Source of the DNA: CBDFLD01 sp965249005
Lineage (GTDB): Bacteria > Acidobacteriota > UBA6911
Reading direction: 5' to 3'
Assembly (NCBI GenBank): GCA_965249005.1
Contig: CBDFLD010000022.1
Coordinates: 434,001-498,000, forward strand
Length of the DNA stretch: 64,000 nucleotides
The notes under the pieces are model-generated. The model made no database searches and was not told the DNA's origin. It saw only the letters and a program-made list of their open reading frames with translations. The position numbers and the translations under genes were made by a program. Below are positions 37,248 through 46,157 of the stretch, piece by piece (position 1 is the first letter of the stretch; each line of letters begins with the position of its first letter).

Positions 37248-37277
37248 AGCTGTCAGCTATCAGCGGAACGCTTTCCT
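37248..37277 (+). repeat. Heptanucleotide array, mixed
   Basis: AGCTGTC AGCTATC AGCGGAA CGCTTTC begins three bases after the TGA stop at 37242-37244 and joins both heptad families in one run. Confidence 0.8.
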
Positions 37278-37328
37278 ATTCTGAGCAACGTGCACGATAA
37301 ATAATATCTATCAAAAATCGGGAAACTC

Positions 37329-40300
37329 ATGTTGATACGAGGCACTTTTATCCAAAGCTTTGGGGCCTTCTTATTGTTCTTCGTTGGGGCGCCGGTTCTT
37401 GTTGGGCAGACGAGTCTAACGATTCCGGATGATGGGTGGAGGCTTTGGCCCGACCGGGAGGCGGCATGGGAGAACGATCCCCTCTATCTTCCAGACGAGG
37501 TGGATCTCGATAAGCTGCCACACAACCCTCCTACGGGCGGCTGGTCTGTGCTGGACGCATCTCGGGGAATCGACGTCACGCTTCCCTCCACGGTCGAGCA
37601 GCACTTCTGGGGAGACTTCGGCTTCCGCGAATACAAGAACGCCTACTGGTTCGAAAAGCAGGACAAGTCGGTGCAAAACGGCAACTACCAAGGGGTCTCC
37701 TGGTGGTATCGCGACGTGGAAGTGCCGGAAAGTTTTCGTGACAAGACAGTGCTGTTGCGCGTTCGGGGCGCCCGGCTCAGGTCCGAGGTCTACTGGAATC
37801 AACAGCTCGTCGGTTACGACATGATAGGAGAGGTCTCGTACTCTTGCGACGTGAGCCAGGTAGTGCGCCCGGGGGAGATCAATCGGCTTGCCATCCGGAT
37901 CACGAATCCAGGTGGCCGGATGGACTGGCTGGACATGACGCTCATGTCTTGGGGAAGCTACCGCTTCTTTGCCAGCCGGGGATTCGGCGGGCTGGACCGT
38001 GGTCTTTCATTGACTGCCCATGACCCGGTCTACATCGAAGATCTCTGGGTGCTGAACACTCCGGAACCGCGGAAGGTCTCCGCCCACGCGATCCTGCGCA
38101 ATCTCGGCGGCCGCGCGGGGACCGGGGTACTACGTTTCGCCGTGATCGATCCGGACAAACCGGACAGAGGCTTGCATTCTTCAGAACTCTCATTTGTTGT
38201 CCCAGCCAGGGGGGCCGTCCGTTTGCATAGCGACGTGGCCGCCGCCGGTGCCGAGCTATGGGATCTGGATCACCCCAAGCTTTACAGGTTACGAGCTGAC
38301 TTCGAGTTCAGGCCCTCCGGCTCGACCCCCGGCCGTTCGAACGTAGTCTGGCGCGATCGCCGCGGAGTCAACTTCGGCTTTCGCTGGATTACCACGGACG
38401 GAGTTGGAGAAGACGCCGTGCTCCGGCTGAACTCGCGTCGAATCCGTCTCTACTCGGCAATATCGTGGGGCTTTTGGGGACCGAACGGTCTGTGGCCCGA
38501 TCGCGAGCTGGCGGAACGGGATGTTCGGGCCGCCAAATCCTTCGGGATGAATTGCCTCCAGTTCCACCGCAATATCGGTCGCACGGAGGTGCTCGACGCA
38601 CATGATCGCGTCGGTCTTTTTCGCTTCATGGAACCGGGCGGCGGCATGACGGTTTTCGGCCGAAAGTTCGGCCTGGGCGCCAACTCGCCCAAGACAACGA
38701 TCGACTCTTCCGGCAATGGAGGCGAAGCGGAGACGTTCGCAGAAAAATACATGGAAGAAAAGATCGTGCGCATGATTCGGGATCATCGCAGTCATCCATC
38801 GTTGATTATCTACAACGTGCAGAACGAGATTCATCCCGACCTGCAGAATCCGCGCGTCTTCCGCGTTTTGCGGCGCATGCACGAAGAGGATCCGAGCCGG
38901 ATCATCATCTGCAAGTCCGGGATCCAGCCGCGCAATCAAGCCTGGATGCAGCCGTACGACGAGACGGTGCGCCACGACTCGGGCGACGGCTTCTCCGGAT
39001 GGTGGGACAAGCACACCGTTGGGGGACCCGGGGTGTGGCAGGACGAGATGTACAAGAGCCCGAACGAGTTCACACACCGCTCGACCAATACCAAGGAGAT
39101 TGTCGTGTGGGGAGAAATGCTCGGCGTGGCAACGCTGGACAACCACATCGCGGCCCTTCGTGATATCGAACGGTATGGGAGCAGCTACGACGCAACCGCG
39201 AGGAAAGAGATCGTCGACGCCTATCGCGTCTTCCTAGACCGCTGGGGATTCCGCTCTGCCTTTGAAAGCGAAGAAGCTCTGTTTCTGGATGTCGGAAACA
39301 AGGCTTACGATTTCTGGGGACGCATCATGGAAACAACCCGCCTGGCCGAGGCCAACGACTTCCTCGTCATGAGCGGTTGGGAATCCATTGCGATCGAAAA
39401 CCATTCGGGGCTGCTGGACATTTTCCGAAACTTCAAGGGCGATCCGCAACTGATCGGAACACGAATGGCCCCGGTGCGGCCGGTTATCAAGGCCCGGGCG
39501 CTGGTAGTCCCCCGGGCCAGTCGAAACGTTCTGGACCTGTTTCTTCTCAACGAGTCCGGGACGCCGGTGGATGGGAGCCTGCGTCTGACGATGTTCACGC
39601 CGGACGGGACCATGGTTCCGGTGGCCCACTTTCAGTTGCCGGAACAGGACCCCGACCGCTTCGTATATCCGATCGCGGAGGCACTCGAGACCCCGTGGCT
39701 GGCGAACGAGGGACGATACAAGCTCCGTCTTTCGGTAACGGAACCGAGGCGGAATGATGAAATCTGGGACGACTCCGCCGCCACTGTATTCGCCGAAGAA
39801 GAGCTGCTGGTGGTCGATCCGGTGGGAGCTGGAAAAATCCCGGAACGGATCGGCATCGTGAGCGACGATCCGGGACTTCTCGAAGTTCTCCGGCAGTATC
39901 CCGGCGTCGATGCACGACCATACCAACAAAGCGGGAACTACGATGCCGTCGTCGGATCGGCCCGCTTCATGACCGGTTGGCGCACGCAAGTCCCCGAGAC
40001 CACTGAGATCGAAAACACCGCCGATGACGTTCTCTACCGAACCGAAAGCCGCGGATGGTCCGAGAACCTGGAGTTTGTCTTTCGCGACCTTCCTCCGGGA
40101 AAGGTCCGGGTTACACTCCGGTTCGCCGAGACTGGTGCCGGACGCCCCGGGGTGCGGGTCTTTGATGTGGCCATCAACGGAAAAACCTTTCTGGACGATT
40201 TCGACATTTACGCCGCGGCCGGTGGGCGGAATATCGCGCTGGATCGTTGGTTTGAAGTCGATGCGCCCGACGGCGTGGTTCGGATCACCATTCCGGAACG

Positions 40301-40961
40301 CAAGAAGAACTACGGCAAGTTCAGCGCAATCAAGATCGAGGCGGCGGATCGGACCATCGCGATCAACTGCGGGGGAGAGCCCTATGAAGACGCCGAGGGT
40401 TTGACCTGGCAACGATATCCCCTGGGAATAAATCTCGATCAGGATCTGCTTGAACGAGTTCGTGCTGGTTTGCCACTGCTACTGCTTCCAGATGGAGAAA
40501 CAGCGACCGTAAGCTACGCCAAACAGTTGGCGGCGGCGGGAGCTTTCCGGTACCTGGGACACGTTGGCCCGGTTCGCGCATCCTGGATGGGAGGATGGTT
40601 TTTCGTTCGCGATCACCCCGTCTTCGAGGGCTTGCCGGTCGACACCGCGATGAAGAGTTACTATCAGGTTCCGGTCCAACTGGGCTACGGCGACGGAATG
40701 AATCCCTTCAGCTGGGCCTCGGGCGTTCTGCTCGAGGGTGACAATGTGGAGATCATGGTCGGATATGGGCGCGATCATGATCTGAACATCGGGGCCGCCA
40801 GCTTCGCAGCCAAGCTGGGCAAGGGGACCGTTGTCTTTCATTGCCTCCCTGGAATGGTCCAGGGCCTGCACCATTCCTCGGCCGGAATGCATCCGGTACT
40901 TCTGAAACGCCTCCTGGCCAATTCCCTGCGCTATGTCGCCGGGTCACAGCCTGAAAATTGA
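37329..40961 (+). CDS. Secreted glycoside hydrolase family 2-like protein with malectin-like domain
   Basis: A 1210-residue exported enzyme; signal peptide FLLFFVGAPVLVGQ. Residues about 80-220 form a GH2 sugar-binding jelly roll (SWWYRDVEVPESFRDKTVLLR, NRLAIRITNPGG). An immunoglobulin-like segment follows, then a TIM barrel from about 360 (FGMNCLQFHRN). Candidate catalytic residues are Glu in YNVQNEIHP (about 500, acid/base) and Glu in IVVWGEMLG (about 595, nucleophile). Residues about 890-1010 look like a malectin-type carbohydrate-binding module (LRFAETGAGRPGVRVFDVAINGK), and the C-terminus (VEIMVGYGRDHD) is unassigned. GH2 covers galactosidases, mannosidases and glucuronidases, so the substrate is open. 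Only a weak GGGAAA precedes the ATG. Confidence 0.78.
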   Translation: MLIRGTFIQSFGAFLLFFVGAPVLVGQTSLTIPDDGWRLWPDREAAWENDPLYLPDEVDLDKLPHNPPTGGWSVLDASRGIDVTLPSTVEQHFWGDFGFREYKNAYWFEKQDKSVQNGNYQGVSWWYRDVEVPESFRDKTVLLRVRGARLRSEVYWNQQLVGYDMIGEVSYSCDVSQVVRPGEINRLAIRITNPGGRMDWLDMTLMSWGSYRFFASRGFGGLDRGLSLTAHDPVYIEDLWVLNTPEPRKVSAHAILRNLGGRAGTGVLRFAVIDPDKPDRGLHSSELSFVVPARGAVRLHSDVAAAGAELWDLDHPKLYRLRADFEFRPSGSTPGRSNVVWRDRRGVNFGFRWITTDGVGEDAVLRLNSRRIRLYSAISWGFWGPNGLWPDRELAERDVRAAKSFGMNCLQFHRNIGRTEVLDAHDRVGLFRFMEPGGGMTVFGRKFGLGANSPKTTIDSSGNGGEAETFAEKYMEEKIVRMIRDHRSHPSLIIYNVQNEIHPDLQNPRVFRVLRRMHEEDPSRIIICKSGIQPRNQAWMQPYDETVRHDSGDGFSGWWDKHTVGGPGVWQDEMYKSPNEFTHRSTNTKEIVVWGEMLGVATLDNHIAALRDIERYGSSYDATARKEIVDAYRVFLDRWGFRSAFESEEALFLDVGNKAYDFWGRIMETTRLAEANDFLVMSGWESIAIENHSGLLDIFRNFKGDPQLIGTRMAPVRPVIKARALVVPRASRNVLDLFLLNESGTPVDGSLRLTMFTPDGTMVPVAHFQLPEQDPDRFVYPIAEALETPWLANEGRYKLRLSVTEPRRNDEIWDDSAATVFAEEELLVVDPVGAGKIPERIGIVSDDPGLLEVLRQYPGVDARPYQQSGNYDAVVGSARFMTGWRTQVPETTEIENTADDVLYRTESRGWSENLEFVFRDLPPGKVRVTLRFAETGAGRPGVRVFDVAINGKTFLDDFDIYAAAGGRNIALDRWFEVDAPDGVVRITIPERKKNYGKFSAIKIEAADRTIAINCGGEPYEDAEGLTWQRYPLGINLDQDLLERVRAGLPLLLLPDGETATVSYAKQLAAAGAFRYLGHVGPVRASWMGGWFFVRDHPVFEGLPVDTAMKSYYQVPVQLGYGDGMNPFSWASGVLLEGDNVEIMVGYGRDHDLNIGAASFAAKLGKGTVVFHCLPGMVQGLHHSSAGMHPVLLKRLLANSLRYVAGSQPEN

Positions 40962-41265
40962 AATCTTAGCGTTCTTGACAGGCCCTGGATTTGCGCCTAT
41001 TCTTCGACCCTGGCTTTGATTGGATCCATGAATTCAATCCGTTTGTCGCGTGCCCTCAACCAAAGTTTAAATCTGCTCGCGAACTGGCACTTCGAGGCCT
41101 CAATCAGCGCTGACTGGCGCAACGCGCGAGTCAGGAACGTAACTGCGCAGCGCACCTTGAAAAACCGTGGTTTTTGACGATTTGCTAAGTTACACGCATA
41201 GCAGATCCGCGAGCAGTTACTTAAGAGTCGTAACTTTCATATCAACCCGAATAATCAGGAATCTT
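40962..41265. other. Intergenic region with no gene
   Basis: About 300 bases between the GH2-like gene and DUF3604 copy 2. The right half holds element copy C. The left half (40962-41100) shows no coding frame, repeat or structure that I can support. The DUF3604 promoter is presumably in or near copy C. Confidence 0.6.
41103..41229 (+). repeat. Structured repeat element, copy C (diverged)
   Basis: Closest to copy B. Hairpin GACTGGCGC, loop AAC, GCGCGAGTC with one mismatch, then GTAACTGC, the GATTTGCTAAGTTACAC core and GCAGTTAC. It ends 36 bases before the start codon of DUF3604 copy 2. Confidence 0.85.
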
Positions 41266-44199
41266 ATGCCCTACTGGAAACGATACCGCGCTTCGTCGCG
41301 CATTTCAGTCCTCACACTCCTGAGCTGCCTGGCCGCTATTTTTGTTTCCGCTTGCAGCTCGAGCGTCGCTGTCTGGCAGGAAGCAGATCCTTCAGCAGAA
41401 ACGGAATCATTCGCTCTGCTCATTTCGTTTGGACACGGTGAGCCCGTACACGAGCGATGGCAAGGAACCCTGCACATGCAGGACGGTGTAGTCGAGAAAA
41501 TGAAAGGCTGGCGTATTCGCGAGCACGACCGAACCTCGATGGGCGGTTTCGACGTGCGTACCAGGCGAAGCCGATCCAGTGGGCATGGAGAGGGACGCAA
41601 CGAGCCCAAGGGCTTTCGGTTGCTGGGTCAAGCGGGCCCGGGTGGCCGGCTTTCCGTCTCGAGCAACCACGGTGACTTTTCCTTCGCAATATCCGATCTC
41701 AGGGCCGACAAGGAGTTGAGGTTTCTCGACAACCGCGTGCAGGTTACCGGGGCGAACGCCATCGACAAGCTGACTGACGATTTTCGGGATGACGACTACC
41801 CTTCCATCGCCGTGGGCGACGACAACACCGCCTGGGCCGTCTGGCAATCCTACAGCGGCCAGTCCGATGAGATCCGTCTCTCCAAATACGACAGCCGTTG
41901 GCGGACATTCACGCGGGTGCCCGGTGTCAGCGGTGATGTCTGGCGGCCTCAGCTTGCGCTCGATGGTCAAGGACTGTTGTGGGTCGTTTGGTCACAGCAA
42001 GTCGATGGGAACTTCGACCTCTATGCTCGCGCCCTGGACGAATCGAAAAATCAGTGGCTCGAGCTTGTCCGGCTCAGTACTCATCCCAATCCCGACTTCG
42101 ACCACCAGCTCATCTCCGATTCCAGGGGAAGTTTGTGGGTCGTGTGGCAAGGCTTCCATGGCGACAACTCCGACGTTTTCCTGCGCCACTATGACGGCTC
42201 CGCCAAGTCAACCAAGTCAAGATGGGGCCGCGAGATTCAGATCACCAATCATCCGGCCAACGACTGGGAGCCTCGCGTGGCTGTCGACTCGAGCGGCCAG
42301 GCACACATCGTCTGGGACACATACCGCAACGGTAATTACGACGTCTTCATGCGCCGCTACAGTAACGGTCAACTCGGAGACGAAATACCAGTAGCAGACA
42401 CACCAAAGTTCGAGGCGCATGCCTCCGTCGCAATCGACAAATCGGATCGCGTCTGGGTAGCCTGGGACGCGGGGGGTGCAAATTGGTCTAAAGATACGGG
42501 CCTCACGGTAGATCCCGAATGGCTGGAGAAACCCGAGGAGGCATGGCGCATCTGGCTCAATGGAAAGGCCTCCCCGGGATCCCGCATCTACGATACCCGG
42601 CAAATCGATCTGGCCATTTTCGAAGGAGACCAAAGGAAAGTTCCGGTTGAGGGTATCGAGGCGGCGCTATCGCGACAGCAGATATTGGAGTCCGATTACC
42701 CGCAGCTCGTGGCGGACCCAACAACAGGACGGATGGGCCTGCTCTTTCACCGCTGGAGTCAATTCTTCAAAACCAACAGCGTGGGCATCCGGCCCGCTTT
42801 CTGGCAACAAGCCGTTATCTTCTATGAAGGAGACCGCTGGTCGTCGGTCTACACGATGCCGGAGAGCCTGGGGCGTCCTTCCATGCGGGCAGCTGCCGCA
42901 TTTTCGCCGAGCGGAAACCTGTGGACGGTGTGGCCCACCGATGGCCGTTTCGAGGGGCGTTCTATCCAGGAGCTCGTGGGCAATGTCTACTGTGGCCGGA
43001 TCGAGCCGGAAGGCGCGGGCGCGGAGCAGGTCCTGACAACGCCGCAAGACTCGAAGGCCGAGCCGGTAACTCCCGTTCATCCCAATGAGGCCGCGGAAGT
43101 CGCCGCGATCCGGAAGTATCGTACCCGGATCGACGGCACCGACAACCGGATCGTACGCGGAGACCTTCACCGGCACACGGAGTTCTCATGGGATTCGAGC
43201 GGCGGCCTCGTGGATGGTTCCGTCTTCGATTATTACCGGTACATGATGGATGCGGCCGGGATGGACTTCGGCGGCATCACCGACCACAATTCCGGCGGCG
43301 ACTACGAGTACGGATGGTGGCTAATCGAAAAGACCTGTGACCTCTATCATGTGCCGCGGGCTTTCACAACGCTCTACGGCTACGAACGAAGCGTTTCCTA
43401 CCCCTTCGGCCACCGGAACATTTTTCACGTGACGCGTGGAAACCCCGTCGTCTCCTTCTTTACTCGGCCGAGCATCGACGAGGGACGTCCTGGCGTCGCC
43501 GCGGACAACGACTTGCAGCTGAGCGACGATACCAGGCTCCTTTACGAGGCATTGAGGGAAAGCGGCGGGATATCAATTCCTCACACCACAGGCTCGAACA
43601 TGGGCACCGACTGGGCCGACAACGATCCGGACGTGGAACCCGTGGTGGAGATCTTTCAAGGGGACAGGGTCAACTACGAAAACCCGGGGGCTCCACGGGC
43701 GCCCCGAGGGCCGGAAGACAAACCCGTGGGTGGCTATGAGGAAGCGGGGTTCGTGTGGAACGCCTATCGCAAGGGTTATCGCATTGGAACGACAGCCAGC
43801 TCGGACCACTGGTCCACTCACATCTCCTACACCATGGTCTTTACCGAGCAGCCGACCAGGGAGGCGATATTCGAGGCAATCAAGAAGCGTCACACCTACG
43901 GGGCTACCGACAACATCATTCTGGACTACCGTATGGGGAGTCACTTCATGGGGGATGAGTTCACCTCGTCTGCCGCTCCCCCATTGAGGATTCGGATCCA
44001 GGGCACCGATGCCGTGGCCAAGATCGAGGTGATCAAAAACGAGCAGGTCGTCTATACCGCGACTCCCAACCAGAAAGAGGTAAACTTGACCTTTCGGGAC
44101 GAAGGGGGTCTGGATCGCGATAGCTATTACTACGTCCGAATTGTTCAGAACGATCGGGAAGTTGCCTGGGGGAGTCCCATCTGGGTGAATCTTCGATAG
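41266..44199 (+). CDS. DUF3604 PHP-fold lipoprotein, copy 2
   Basis: A 977-residue lipoprotein closely related to copy 1 along its whole length. ATG 41266 is preceded by AGGAA; the signal peptide ends VSAC with Cys30 as the lipidation site. An upstream in-frame start at 41167 is rejected because its first 20 codons come from repeat copy C. The propeller part has WVVWSQQVDGNFDLYARALD and WVVWQGFHGDNSD as in copy 1. The DUF3604 domain keeps every metal motif: DLHRHTE (about 633-639), GITDHNSGGDYEYGWW, YGYERS, SIPHTTGS and TASSDHWSTHIS. Downstream, 15 bases away, come two PepSY-type membrane proteins instead of a methyltransferase, so the partner genes differ between paralogues. The substrate is unknown. 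Confidence 0.87.
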   Translation: MPYWKRYRASSRISVLTLLSCLAAIFVSACSSSVAVWQEADPSAETESFALLISFGHGEPVHERWQGTLHMQDGVVEKMKGWRIREHDRTSMGGFDVRTRRSRSSGHGEGRNEPKGFRLLGQAGPGGRLSVSSNHGDFSFAISDLRADKELRFLDNRVQVTGANAIDKLTDDFRDDDYPSIAVGDDNTAWAVWQSYSGQSDEIRLSKYDSRWRTFTRVPGVSGDVWRPQLALDGQGLLWVVWSQQVDGNFDLYARALDESKNQWLELVRLSTHPNPDFDHQLISDSRGSLWVVWQGFHGDNSDVFLRHYDGSAKSTKSRWGREIQITNHPANDWEPRVAVDSSGQAHIVWDTYRNGNYDVFMRRYSNGQLGDEIPVADTPKFEAHASVAIDKSDRVWVAWDAGGANWSKDTGLTVDPEWLEKPEEAWRIWLNGKASPGSRIYDTRQIDLAIFEGDQRKVPVEGIEAALSRQQILESDYPQLVADPTTGRMGLLFHRWSQFFKTNSVGIRPAFWQQAVIFYEGDRWSSVYTMPESLGRPSMRAAAAFSPSGNLWTVWPTDGRFEGRSIQELVGNVYCGRIEPEGAGAEQVLTTPQDSKAEPVTPVHPNEAAEVAAIRKYRTRIDGTDNRIVRGDLHRHTEFSWDSSGGLVDGSVFDYYRYMMDAAGMDFGGITDHNSGGDYEYGWWLIEKTCDLYHVPRAFTTLYGYERSVSYPFGHRNIFHVTRGNPVVSFFTRPSIDEGRPGVAADNDLQLSDDTRLLYEALRESGGISIPHTTGSNMGTDWADNDPDVEPVVEIFQGDRVNYENPGAPRAPRGPEDKPVGGYEEAGFVWNAYRKGYRIGTTASSDHWSTHISYTMVFTEQPTREAIFEAIKKRHTYGATDNIILDYRMGSHFMGDEFTSSAAPPLRIRIQGTDAVAKIEVIKNEQVVYTATPNQKEVNLTFRDEGGLDRDSYYYVRIVQNDREVAWGSPIWVNLR

Positions 44200-44214
44200 A
44201 GGGGTATTGCAACC

Positions 44215-45252
44215 ATGAAAAAGAAAAGCATGTACGTGTGGAACCGGGACCTTCATTACTATTCCGGGCTGTTTCTCTGCCCGTTCCTCGTGATCTTTGC
44301 CGCCAGTACGATCGCGTTGAATCACAGTTTCTGGAAGCCGAACTTGGTGGAGTCCGACCCACGCACCGTCCCCGTCGAGGTGCCCGCAGGCCTCGCAGGC
44401 GAGCCCTTGGCCCGCAATCTAATCGAGCAACTCGACCTGCAGGGCGAGCTCGGTTTTTTCCCCCGCCGGGGCTTCGGGAAGGACAATCCCTTTACGCTGA
44501 CCGTCGTCAAACCGGGTCTGCGACACGAGATTGTAGTGAACCGAACCACCGGCAAGGCAGAGATCAGGGAGTTTGAGGCGGAGTCCGGCAAGCGCACTAC
44601 CTCTGTAGAGGTGCCCGCAGGCCTCACAGGCGAGCCCTTGGCCCGACATCTAGCCGAGCAACTCGACCTGAAAGGGAAACTCGTTTTTTCCCGCCCCCGG
44701 AACTTCGGGAAGGACAATCCCCTGAAGCTGAGTGTCGTCAAACCGGGTCTGCGACACGAGATTGTAGCGGACCGTACCACCGGCACAGCGGAGATCAAGG
44801 AGTTTAAGACGGAGACTGTCTCCGTAGAGGTGCCCGCAGATCTCGAAGGCGAGTCCTTGGCAGATCATCTAGCCGAGCAGCTCGACCTCCAAGGCGAAGT
44901 CGGTTTTTTGCCCCTCCCCTTGAACATAAATATCAACAAACCGGGGCTGCGGTACCAGATCATGGTGGACCGTACCACCGGCACGGCGGAGGTCACGGAG
45001 TTCAAGAGCAGCTTGATGACCACCATGAAAGACCTGCATTTCAACCCGGGGCCGCATCGAGGAGGCGGCTGGGACTGGATTTACTATAAGATCTGGGCCT
45101 GGCTCGCAGATTCGGTCGTGTATCTACTTTTGTTCAGCACCATCAGTGGCGTTTACATCTGGACTGCATTCAAGCCCGAACGAAAGATCGGACTCATTAT
45201 CCTGGGCGCCGGCGTCGCCTCGTTCCTGGCAATATTCATAACCATCCTTTAA
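44215..45252 (+). CDS. PepSY-type membrane protein with triplicated extracytoplasmic domain
   Basis: A 345-residue protein with one membrane segment near residues 15-38, and two at the C-terminus (ADSVVYLLLFSTISGVYIW and IGLIILGAGVASFLAIF). The opening WNRDLHYYSGLFLCPFLVIFAAS and the ending GVYIWTAFKPERK fit PepSY-associated transmembrane proteins, some of which act with iron uptake or membrane reductases. Between the helices lie three tandem copies of a PepSY-like unit of about 65-75 residues, each with VEVPA-L-GE-LA, EQLDLQGE, KPGLRHEIV and RTTG-AE. Family members usually have fewer units. Fifteen bases separate it from the DUF3604 gene and 43 from a second, single-unit protein, so the three probably form one operon. 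The function is unproven. Confidence 0.72.
   Translation: MKKKSMYVWNRDLHYYSGLFLCPFLVIFAASTIALNHSFWKPNLVESDPRTVPVEVPAGLAGEPLARNLIEQLDLQGELGFFPRRGFGKDNPFTLTVVKPGLRHEIVVNRTTGKAEIREFEAESGKRTTSVEVPAGLTGEPLARHLAEQLDLKGKLVFSRPRNFGKDNPLKLSVVKPGLRHEIVADRTTGTAEIKEFKTETVSVEVPADLEGESLADHLAEQLDLQGEVGFLPLPLNININKPGLRYQIMVDRTTGTAEVTEFKSSLMTTMKDLHFNPGPHRGGGWDWIYYKIWAWLADSVVYLLLFSTISGVYIWTAFKPERKIGLIILGAGVASFLAIFITIL
44380..45010 (+). repeat. Tandem coding repeat, three units of about 220 bp
   Basis: GAGGTGCCCGCAG, CCGGGTCTGCGACACGAGAT and related blocks recur at near-regular spacing in units one and two; unit three is shorter and more diverged. It encodes the triplicated PepSY-like domain. Confidence 0.8.
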
Positions 45253-45257
45253 AAAAA

Positions 45258-45281
45258 GCTGATGGCTGATAGCTGACAGCT
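45258..45281. repeat. Heptanucleotide array, opposite sense
   Basis: GCTGATG GCTGATA GCTGACA GCT starts five bases after the TAA stop (45250-45252) and ends just before the AAGGAGA ribosome-binding site of the next gene. Confidence 0.85.
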
Positions 45282-45295
45282 CCAAGGAGAACCCC

Positions 45296-45916
45296 ATGTC
45301 TCAATGGCTCACGGTCTGGAATCGAAAACTGCATAACTACTTCGGTCTTTACATGCTTCTGTTCCTTTGGCTTTTCGGCGTTTCGGGACTTCTGCTGAAT
45401 AATCCAAAATGGATTCCTCACAAGCCGGTTCGGACGACGACGGAACATACGGTTCAAGTACCGAGTCAGACGGACTATCAGGCCCGGGCCGAAAACTTGG
45501 CAACCCAACTAGGACTTGAGGGCGAAATCGCTGTTCGTAGACAAGCTAAAAAAGGCCACTTTACTTTCCTTATGATGCGTGGGGGCACAGTCAAGGGAGT
45601 GAGTGTCAATCTCCAGAGTGGTGCGACCGAGATCTCGACCCGAAAGATGGAACCGGACGCCATCGTTGGGCTGCTGCACACGTTTACTGGTATACGCGGA
45701 ATGTTGCAGGAGGCTAACTCAGTACGCGACTGGTTCATGACCAAAATCTGGAGCTTCAGTATCGACGCGATCTCGATCGGATTGTTATTTCTGGCCGCGA
45801 GCTCGCTCTACATGTGGTACGACATCAAGCCGAAAAGGATCGGTGGTCTCATAGCTTTCGGGCTCGGCCTTTTCTGCTGTGTCCTGTTCATTTGGGGCCT
45901 GGCCTGGATAACTTGA
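45296..45916 (+). CDS. PepSY-type membrane protein, single unit
   Basis: A 206-residue companion of the preceding gene: an N-terminal membrane helix (LYMLLFLWLFGVSGLLL), one PepSY-like extracytoplasmic unit (residues about 50-120, with AENLATQLGLEGEIAV and VSVNLQSGATEIST), and two C-terminal helices (SIGLLFLAASSLYMWYDIKPKR and a final one). Its plan is the single-unit version of the neighbour, which suggests that the triplicated form arose by internal duplication. AAGGAGA stands four bases before the ATG. A role in membrane electron transfer or metal uptake is known for some relatives; nothing here specifies it. Confidence 0.75.
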   Translation: MSQWLTVWNRKLHNYFGLYMLLFLWLFGVSGLLLNNPKWIPHKPVRTTTEHTVQVPSQTDYQARAENLATQLGLEGEIAVRRQAKKGHFTFLMMRGGTVKGVSVNLQSGATEISTRKMEPDAIVGLLHTFTGIRGMLQEANSVRDWFMTKIWSFSIDAISIGLLFLAASSLYMWYDIKPKRIGGLIAFGLGLFCCVLFIWGLAWIT

Positions 45917-45920
45917 AAGG

Positions 45921-46010
45921 CCGCTTTGCGCTCGGCGCTTTCCGTCTTGCGCTATCCGCTTTCCGCTCAGCGCTTTCCGTCTCGCGTTTTCCGTCTACCG
46001 CTTTCCGCGG
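45921..46010. repeat. Longest heptanucleotide array, SCGCTTT type, about 12 units
   Basis: Units such as CCGCTTT, GCGCTCG, GCGCTTT, CCGTCTT, GCGCTAT follow without interruption. The array begins four bases after the TGA stop at 45914-45916. The remaining ~145 bases before the GH172 gene show nothing notable. Confidence 0.9.
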
Positions 46011-46157
46011 CACAGTCAGGACATAGGTAGCACTTTAGGTTCACCACCCAAGTCACGATTGAGACCAAACCTGAAAAGGGATGTCTGTCCGATGGCAACA
46101 ATGGCATAGAATGGGAAGAGACCGACGGATCGAGGAATCTAAACGGAGGGTCGCGCA

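Noticed and set aside
41167..41265. Upstream start giving 33 additional residues to DUF3604 copy 2
   Set aside because: These codons come from repeat copy C; the ATG at 41266 has a ribosome-binding site and begins a proper lipoprotein signal.
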